Below, in pieces: positions 58,789 through 64,000 of a DNA stretch of 64,000 nt. The translations under genes and the position numbers were made by a program. Positions within the stretch are counted from its first letter, which is position 1; each line of letters opens with the position of its first letter. This DNA is from Bradyrhizobium ivorense. GTDB lineage: Bacteria > Pseudomonadota > Alphaproteobacteria > Rhizobiales > Xanthobacteraceae. A model generated the notes under the pieces. The model was not told where the DNA came from. It saw nothing but the letters and a program-made list of their open reading frames with translations, and searched no databases. The stretch lies in assembly GCF_900696085.1 (NCBI RefSeq), contig NZ_CAADFC020000033.1:62001-126000 (forward strand). The letters are read 5' to 3'.

Positions 58789-59976
58789 TTGACAATGATC
58801 GAGCGCACGATCTTTCGCGAAGAGCATGAAATTTTCCGACAGACGGTCCGACGCTTCGTCGACCGCGAGATCGTGCCGTTCCACGCGCAGTGGGAAGAAG
58901 ACGGCATCGTTCCCCGCGAGCTGTGGCTGAAGGCCGGCGCCGCCGGCCTGCTCTGCTGCACGGTGCCCGAGCAATATGGCGGCATGGGCCTCGATTACCT
59001 GTTCGACGTCGTGGTGTTCGAGGAACTCTGGCGGGCCGGCGCGAGCGGCCCGGGCTTTCTGATTCACACCGATCTCGTCGCCACCTATCTGCTCTCCTTC
59101 GGCAGCGAGGCGCAGAAGCGCAAATGGCTGCCGAAAATGGTCTCCGGTGAAGCGATCGGCTCGCTCGGCATGACGGAACCGCATGCCGGCAGCGACCTCA
59201 AGGCGATCCGCACCAAGGCGGTGCGCGACGGCGACGAATTCGTCATCAACGGCCAGAAGGTGTTCATCTCCAACGGCCAGCTCTGCGACTTCATCGTGCT
59301 GGCGACCAAGACCGACAGCCAGGCCGGTGCCAAGGGCGTGACCCTGTTCATCGTCGAGAGCAACCGGCCGGGCTTCAAGCGCGGCCGCAACCTGGAAAAG
59401 CTCGGCATGCGGGCGCAGGATACCTCCGAGCTGTTCTTCGACAATGTCCGGATTCCCGCCAGCAACATGCTGGGCGCGGAAGGCAGGGGCTTTGCGCAGA
59501 TGATGACCAAGCTGGCCCAGGAACGCCTCGCCCAGGCGATCCGGTCGGCCACGGTCACGGAGACCGTGATCGACTGGACGCTGCAATATACCGCCGAGCG
59601 CAGCGCCTTCGGCCAGAAGCTCGCCGACTTCCAGAACACCCAGTTCAAGCTCGCCGAGCTGAAGACCAAGGCGGCCGTGGCGCGCGTCTTCACCGACAAA
59701 TGTATTGCGCTGTTCATGGAGAACAAGCTCGATCCCGTCGACGCCGCCATGGCCAAGATGTTCACCTCCGAGCTGCACTGCGAAACCGTGGACGAATGCC
59801 TGCAACTATTCGGCGGCTGGGGCTATATGTGGGAGTACCCGATCGCGCGGGCCTATGCCGACGCGCGGGTGGTGAAGATCGCCGGCGGCTCGATCGAGAT
59901 CATGAAGACGATCATCGCTCGGCAGATGTATTCGCAGCGCGGCTTCGACATTCAGAAGAACGGGTCGGCCACATAG
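58789..59976 (+). CDS. Acyl-CoA dehydrogenase, possibly AliB-like
   Basis: A 395-residue acyl-CoA dehydrogenase. GSLGMTEPHAGSDLKAIRTK and LQLFGGWGYMWEYPIARAYA are family motifs. The YEGT-type Glu is replaced (VKIAGGSIEIM); Glu in KLAQERLAQAI on helix G may be the base, as in isovaleryl-CoA dehydrogenase. TTG 58789 has AGGA 6 bp upstream; ATG 58795 is two codons later. It heads a five-gene plus-strand operon with BadH-like and BadI-like genes, so it could form the cyclohexene-carboxyl-CoA intermediate as AliB does. Confidence 0.88.
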   Translation: MTMIERTIFREEHEIFRQTVRRFVDREIVPFHAQWEEDGIVPRELWLKAGAAGLLCCTVPEQYGGMGLDYLFDVVVFEELWRAGASGPGFLIHTDLVATYLLSFGSEAQKRKWLPKMVSGEAIGSLGMTEPHAGSDLKAIRTKAVRDGDEFVINGQKVFISNGQLCDFIVLATKTDSQAGAKGVTLFIVESNRPGFKRGRNLEKLGMRAQDTSELFFDNVRIPASNMLGAEGRGFAQMMTKLAQERLAQAIRSATVTETVIDWTLQYTAERSAFGQKLADFQNTQFKLAELKTKAAVARVFTDKCIALFMENKLDPVDAAMAKMFTSELHCETVDECLQLFGGWGYMWEYPIARAYADARVVKIAGGSIEIMKTIIARQMYSQRGFDIQKNGSAT

Positions 59977-60046
59977 CCTCTTACCTTCCGACCATCGAAG
60001 ACCGGCGGCGAAGCGACAGAACGACAAACGACAAGGGAGATCAGCG

Positions 60047-60805
60047 TTGAAGGGCCTATCTGGAAAGGTTGCCGTCGTGACCGGCGGCGGACAGGGCATC
60101 GGACGAGGATTGACGCTGCGGCTGGCGGAAGAAGGCTGCAAGATCGCAATCTTCGACATCAATCCGCAAGGCGGCGAAGAGACCGCCAAGCTCGCGCCGC
60201 AGGCGGTCATCAAGACCTATGCGGTCGATGTCGGCGATGCCGCCTCGGTCGAGGCCGCCGTCGCCAAAGTCGAAGCCGAGCTCGGCCCGATCTGGCTGCT
60301 GGTCAACAATGCCGGCTGGGACCGCCCGATGCCGTTCCTGAAGACCGACAGGGAGCTCTGGGACAAGATCATCCGGATCAATCTCTACGGCCCCCTCAAC
60401 ACCCATAAGGCGATCGCGCCATTGATGGCCGAGCGCGGCGGCGGCCGCATCGTCAATATCGCCTCCGACGCCGCGCGCGTCGGCACCAGCGACGAGGCCG
60501 TCTATTCGGCCTGCAAGGGCGGCCTGATCTCCTTCACCAAGTCCTTGGCGCGGGAGCTGGCGCGCAAGAACGTCCTGCTCAACGCCGTCTGTCCCGGCCC
60601 GACCAACACGCCGATGATGGCCGCAGTGCTCGGCGAGGGCGAGCACGCCGTGAAGTGGAAAGATGCGATGGTACGCGGCATTCCGCTCAAGCGGATGGGC
60701 GAGCCGGACGATTACGGCGGGATCGTCGCGATGCTCGCCTCCGACGACGGTAAATTCATCACCGGACAAACCATTTCCGTCTCCGGCGGAATGAACATGA
60801 TCTGA
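60047..60805 (+). CDS. badH: 2-hydroxycyclohexanecarboxyl-CoA dehydrogenase (BadH)-like SDR
   Basis: A 252-residue SDR. It has TGGGQGIGRGL near the N-terminus, NNAG in LLVNNAGWDRPMPF, and the active site NIASDAARVGTSDEAVYSAC with Lys next. This NIASDAARVG...EAVYxACKGG stretch strongly resembles Rhodopseudomonas BadH, which oxidises 2-hydroxycyclohexanecarboxyl-CoA to the 2-oxo thioester with NAD. The start is TTG 60047 with GGGAG upstream. It lies immediately before the BadI-like gene, the same order of function as in the benzoyl-CoA pathway. Confidence 0.85.
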   Translation: MKGLSGKVAVVTGGGQGIGRGLTLRLAEEGCKIAIFDINPQGGEETAKLAPQAVIKTYAVDVGDAASVEAAVAKVEAELGPIWLLVNNAGWDRPMPFLKTDRELWDKIIRINLYGPLNTHKAIAPLMAERGGGRIVNIASDAARVGTSDEAVYSACKGGLISFTKSLARELARKNVLLNAVCPGPTNTPMMAAVLGEGEHAVKWKDAMVRGIPLKRMGEPDDYGGIVAMLASDDGKFITGQTISVSGGMNMI

Positions 60806-60823
60806 TCAGCGGAAGGAAACGCC

Positions 60824-61618
60824 ATGACCGATCCGAAGCAATTCACCGACGTCGTCTATGAAGTGCGCGACCGCGCCGCGTGGATCATCATCAACCGGCC
60901 GAAGGTCTATAACGCATTCCGGGCACGCACGCTGGACGAGCTCATTTGGGCTTTCCAGCTCGCCGGCAACGATCGCAACGTCGCCAGCATCGTTCTGACC
61001 GGTGCCGGCGAGAAGGCTTTCTGCACCGGGGGCGATCAGTCGGCGCATGAGGGACAGTATGACGGCCGCGGCGTCGTCGGGCTTCCGATCGACGAGATCC
61101 AGGGCCTGATCCGCGACGTCCCGAAGCCGGTGATCGCCCGGGTCAACGGCTTTGCGATCGGCGGCGGCAACGTGCTCGCAACGCTGTGCGACCTGACAAT
61201 TGCCGCAGACCACGCCCAGTTCGGCCAGGTCGGCCCCAAGGTCGGTTCGGTCGACGCCGGCTGGGGCACCGCGTTCCTGGCGCGCCACGTCGGCGACAAG
61301 AAGGCGCGCGAGATCTGGTTCCTCAATGAACGCTACACCGCCGAGCAGGCGCGCGAGATGGGCCTCGTCAACAAGGTCGTCCCGATGGCGCAGCTCGATG
61401 CGGCCGTAAAGGACTGGACCGACAAGCTCGCCCAGCGCTCGCCGACGGCGATTGCGCTCGCCAAGCGCTCGTTCAATGCCGATTCCGATAACATCCGCGG
61501 CATCAGCAATTTTGCGCTCCACGCCGTCAAGCTGTTCTATGACACGGCGGAGTCGAAGGAAGGCGTCGCGGCCTTCAACGAGAAGCGCGATCCGGACTTC
61601 CACAAATTCACGCGCTGA
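60824..61618 (+). CDS. badI: 2-ketocyclohexanecarboxyl-CoA hydrolase (BadI)-like
   Basis: A 264-residue crotonase-fold ring hydrolase. Features of BadI (and related MenB) are FCTGGDQSAHEGQYDGRG, VPKPVIARVNGFAIGGGNVL, FGQVGPKVGSVDAGWGTAFL and KKAREIWFLNERY, all near-identical to Rhodopseudomonas BadI from memory. BadI opens the six-membered ring of 2-oxocyclohexanecarboxyl-CoA with water to give pimelyl-CoA. ATG 60824 has GGAAGGAAA upstream and lies 18 bp after the BadH-like gene. It is the best single marker that this region degrades a six-ring alicyclic acid. Confidence 0.88.
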   Translation: MTDPKQFTDVVYEVRDRAAWIIINRPKVYNAFRARTLDELIWAFQLAGNDRNVASIVLTGAGEKAFCTGGDQSAHEGQYDGRGVVGLPIDEIQGLIRDVPKPVIARVNGFAIGGGNVLATLCDLTIAADHAQFGQVGPKVGSVDAGWGTAFLARHVGDKKAREIWFLNERYTAEQAREMGLVNKVVPMAQLDAAVKDWTDKLAQRSPTAIALAKRSFNADSDNIRGISNFALHAVKLFYDTAESKEGVAAFNEKRDPDFHKFTR

Positions 61619-61629
61619 GCGGCCCCATC

Positions 61630-62559
61630 ATGGCGCCTCAGAAGGTCATCATCTCCTGCGCGGTCACGGGATCGATTCATACGCCGTCGATGTCGCCGCA
61701 TTTGCCGGTGACGGCGGCCGAGGTCGCCGAGTCCGCGCTCGGCGCCGCGGCGGCGGGGGCCGCCATCGTGCATCTGCACGCCCGAAATCCGACCGATGGA
61801 CGGCCGGATCAATCCCCGGAGGCATTCGAGCCCTTCCTTCGCGTGATCAAGCAGAGCTCCAACGTCGTCGTCAATCTGACCACCGGCGGCTCGCCCTACA
61901 TGACTGTGGAAGAGCGCGTCCGTCCGGCAGCAACCTGGAAGCCGGAGGTCGCGAGTCTCAACATGGGCTCGATGAATTTCGGCCTGTTCCCGATGCTGAA
62001 GCGCTACAAGTCGTTCAAGCACGACTGGGAGCCGCAGATGCTGGAAGGTTCCCACGATCTCGTCTTCCGCAACTCGTTCAAGGATATCCGCTACGCACTG
62101 GAGACGCTGAACGGCACCGGCGCGCGCTACGAGTTCGAATGCTACGACACCAGCCATCTCTATAATCTGCACTACTTCTGGACCGAGGGGCTGGTGAAGG
62201 CGCCGCTGTTCATCCAGACCTGCTTCGGCCTGCTTGGCGGCATCGGCGCGCATCCGGACGATGTCATGCACATGAAGCGGACGGCCGATCGCCTGTTCGG
62301 TGACAACTACCGCTGGTCCGTGCTCGGCGCCGGCCGCGCCCAGATGCAGGTCGCGGCAATGGCCGCATCGATGGGGGGCCATGTCAGGGTCGGTCTCGAG
62401 GACAGTCTGTGGATCGGCGCCGGCCGCCTCGCCGAGACCAACGCGGCGCGAGTGACGCAGGTGCGCAAGATCATCGAAGGCCTTGGGCTCGAGATCGCAA
62501 GCCCCGACGAGGCACGCGACATTCTCCAGCTCAAGGGCGGCGACACGGTCGCCTTCTAG
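61630..62559 (+). CDS. Beta-keto acid cleavage enzyme (BKACE, DUF849) family
   Basis: A 309-residue TIM-barrel, zinc-dependent enzyme. The metal-binding His pair is in VHLHARNPTDG (H48 and H50) and the conserved Glu in VGLEDSLW. BKACE proteins condense a beta-keto acid with acetyl-CoA to give a CoA ester and acetoacetate. It follows the BadI-like gene by 11 bp and precedes an acyl-CoA dehydrogenase, so it probably acts on the ring-cleavage product or a by-product beta-keto acid. The keto-acid side-chain preference is set by pocket residues that cannot be judged by eye. Confidence 0.88.
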   Translation: MAPQKVIISCAVTGSIHTPSMSPHLPVTAAEVAESALGAAAAGAAIVHLHARNPTDGRPDQSPEAFEPFLRVIKQSSNVVVNLTTGGSPYMTVEERVRPAATWKPEVASLNMGSMNFGLFPMLKRYKSFKHDWEPQMLEGSHDLVFRNSFKDIRYALETLNGTGARYEFECYDTSHLYNLHYFWTEGLVKAPLFIQTCFGLLGGIGAHPDDVMHMKRTADRLFGDNYRWSVLGAGRAQMQVAAMAASMGGHVRVGLEDSLWIGAGRLAETNAARVTQVRKIIEGLGLEIASPDEARDILQLKGGDTVAF

Positions 62560-62582
62560 CTCCAACAGACGGTTCGACGGAC

Positions 62583-63728
62583 ATGCTGCCAAATCGCCCG
62601 GTCTACGACGAAGAGCACGCCCTGCTGCGCGACAGCGTCCGCCGCTTCGCCGCGGCCAAGATCGCGCCGCGCTTCCAGGAATGGGAGAAGGCGGGGATCA
62701 TCGACCGCGCGCTGTGGCCGGCGGCCGGCGAGGCCGGCCTGCTCTGCCCGCAGGTGCCCGAGCAATATGGCGGGATCGGCGGCGATTTTCGCCATAACGC
62801 CGTCGTCATCGAGGAGCTCGCCTATTCCGGCTTCGCAGGTCCCGCGACTGACTTCTCCGTTCACAACGACGTCTGCTGCGGTTATCTCCTGAGCTACGGC
62901 ACCGAGGAGCAGAAGAAGAAGTGGCTGCCGCGCATGGTCGCCGGCGAGACCGTGTGCGCGATCGCGATGACCGAGCCCGGCACCGGCAGCGATCTGCAGG
63001 GCATTCGAACCCGCGCTGTCCGCGACGGCGACGACTACGTCATCTCCGGCCAGAAGACCTTCATTTCGAACGGCCAGATGTGCGATCTCGTCATCGCCGT
63101 CACCCGCACCAATCCCGATGGCGGGTCGCGCGGCATGAGCCTGATCCTGGTCGAGACCGACCGCGCCGGCTTCCGGTACGGCCGCAATCTCGACAAGCTC
63201 GGCCACCTCTCCTCTGATACGTCGGAGCTGTTCTTCGATCAGGTCCGCGTTCCCGCCAGCAATCTGCTGGGCTCGGAAGGCGGGGCCATGGCGGCGCTGA
63301 TGAGCGAGCTGCCGCAGGAGCGGCTAACGATCGCGCTCCACTCGATCGCGTCGGCGCAAAAGGCGTTCGACATCACCAAGGCCTATGTGCTGGAGCGCAA
63401 GGCATTTGGCCAGGCGGTCGGCACGTTCCAGAACACCCGCTTCAAGCTGGCCGATCTGAAATCGGACCTTCAGGTCGGCTGGGCCTATGTCGACCAATGC
63501 CTGGCGCAACACATCCGCGGTGAGCTCACCACCTACGCCGCATCGACAGCAAAACTCTGGACCACCGAGATGCACGGACGGCTCGTCGACCAATGCCTGC
63601 AGTTCTTCGGCGGCTATGGATTCATGCGCGAATACGAGATCTGCCGGCTGTTTGCCGACGCACGCGTGCTGCGCATCTATGGCGGCACCTCGGAGATCAT
63701 GCGCGAGCTGATCTCGCGCAACCTCTGA
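62583..63728 (+). CDS. Acyl-CoA dehydrogenase
   Basis: A 381-residue acyl-CoA dehydrogenase. CAIAMTEPGTGSDLQGIRTR and LQFFGGYGFMREYEICRLFA are family motifs, and it is clearly a relative of the enzyme at 58789-59976. The classical Glu position is IYGGTSEIM, with a possible helix-G base in ELPQERLTIAL. ATG 62583 lies 23 bp after the BKACE gene; the open frame from 62409 is overlap. It is the last gene of the plus-strand operon and is followed by a strong hairpin. It may act on the pimelyl-CoA-like product of ring opening. Confidence 0.88.
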   Translation: MLPNRPVYDEEHALLRDSVRRFAAAKIAPRFQEWEKAGIIDRALWPAAGEAGLLCPQVPEQYGGIGGDFRHNAVVIEELAYSGFAGPATDFSVHNDVCCGYLLSYGTEEQKKKWLPRMVAGETVCAIAMTEPGTGSDLQGIRTRAVRDGDDYVISGQKTFISNGQMCDLVIAVTRTNPDGGSRGMSLILVETDRAGFRYGRNLDKLGHLSSDTSELFFDQVRVPASNLLGSEGGAMAALMSELPQERLTIALHSIASAQKAFDITKAYVLERKAFGQAVGTFQNTRFKLADLKSDLQVGWAYVDQCLAQHIRGELTTYAASTAKLWTTEMHGRLVDQCLQFFGGYGFMREYEICRLFADARVLRIYGGTSEIMRELISRNL

Positions 63729-63754
63729 CGCGGGCCGCGCCATCGCGGCCCGCG
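63729..63754. terminator. Bidirectional terminator-like hairpin
   Basis: Perfect 11-bp stem (CGCGGGCCGCG / CGCGGCCCGCG) with loop CCAT, placed exactly between two convergent genes, 1 bp after one stop codon and 11 bp from the other. T-runs are weak, as is common in GC-rich alphaproteobacteria. Confidence 0.65.
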
Positions 63755-63764
63755 CCTTTGCGGG

Positions 63765-64000
63765 TCAGTAGCTCTTCGGCAGATCCAGCACCTTCTCGGC
63801 GATGAAGCTCAGGATGAGCTGCTCGGTGATCGGCGCCAGGCGCGTGATCGAGACCTCCCGGAACAGCCGCTCGACGTGATATTCCTTGGCATAGCCGAAA
63901 CCGCCGTGGGTCATGATGGCCTGCCAGGCCGCATCGTGGCCGGCGCGCGCGCCCAGCAGCTTCGCACTGTTGGCTTCGGCCCCACACGGCTTGTCTGAGT
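63765..64000 (-). CDS. Acyl-CoA dehydrogenase, C-terminal fragment
   Basis: Reading the minus strand from the window edge, 77 codons run to a TGA at 63765-63767. The peptide includes AIMTHGGFGYAKEYHVERLF followed by REVSITRLAPITEQL, the C-terminal FAD-binding region of acyl-CoA dehydrogenases. The catalytic position reads RLAPITEQ, a variant seen in a distinct subgroup. The start lies beyond 64000. It converges on the previous gene and belongs to a further operon outside the window. Confidence 0.82.
   Translation of the reverse strand, partial: SDKPCGAEANSAKLLGARAGHDAAWQAIMTHGGFGYAKEYHVERLFREVSITRLAPITEQLILSFIAEKVLDLPKSY

Noticed and set aside
1..64000. Search for tRNA, rRNA, phage or plasmid functions
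   Set aside because: No cloverleaf-like or rRNA-like sequence, integrase, transposase, replication or conjugation gene was recognised by reading; a covariance-model scan would be needed to exclude small RNAs.

Overview
The window is GC-rich, densely coding DNA that looks like the chromosome of a Bradyrhizobium-type alphaproteobacterium (Nitrobacteraceae; Rhodopseudomonas is the main alternative). This rests on the dispersed palindromic elements in several gaps, on a urea/amide transporter next to formamidase, and on proteins that strongly resemble the alicyclic-acid enzymes BadH, BadI and AliA of Rhodopseudomonas. No rRNA, tRNA, CRISPR array, transposase or integrase was seen.

Layout. (1) 1-5256, minus strand: urtABCDE-type transporter running into a formamidase gene cut by the window edge. 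(2) 5404-9709, plus: an NCS1-permease/histidine-kinase/receiver fusion and an overlapping receiver-LuxR regulator, divergent from urtA and probably its sensor. (3) 9782-23010: the most unusual block. A HlyD-like adaptor faces a plus-strand set: GAF-HlyD fusion, PqqD-M50 metalloprotease-HlyD fusion, a SecA-like ATPase that lacks the C-terminal third of SecA, and a 1900-residue modular protein with an N-terminal LEPR-xLL motif and a glucose/sorbosone-dehydrogenase propeller. It reads as a dedicated export or surface-display system with its own cargo. (4) 23039-37682: a TetR regulator, an FAD oxidoreductase, a branched-chain-type (HAAT) ABC transporter with an acyl-CoA synthetase inside its operon, and a facing operon with a Rieske dioxygenase, enoyl-CoA hydratase, SDR, alpha/beta hydrolase and acyl-CoA dehydrogenase. 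The two halves share a 30-bp operator-like element. (5) 38158-64000: a large CoA-thioester catabolic region with a second HAAT transporter, an extra binding protein, AliA-like ligase, five acyl-CoA dehydrogenases counting both ends of the region, an alpha-methylacyl-CoA racemase-like protein, a CoA-transferase, BadH-like and BadI-like enzymes, a BKACE protein and a thiolase-like/DUF35 pair.

How it works together. In region 5 every major promoter gap carries a 20-bp element close to TTAGTAC-N6-GTACTAA (seven copies, one per promoter). This points to one regulator, not encoded here, that controls uptake and activation of a carboxylic acid, its conversion to a 2-oxocyclohexanecarboxyl-CoA-like intermediate, hydrolytic ring opening by the BadI homologue, and beta-oxidation of the product. 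Region 4 looks like a separate acid-catabolism regulon under the local TetR protein, starting with CoA activation and/or ring dihydroxylation. Dispersed palindromes mark several operon ends.
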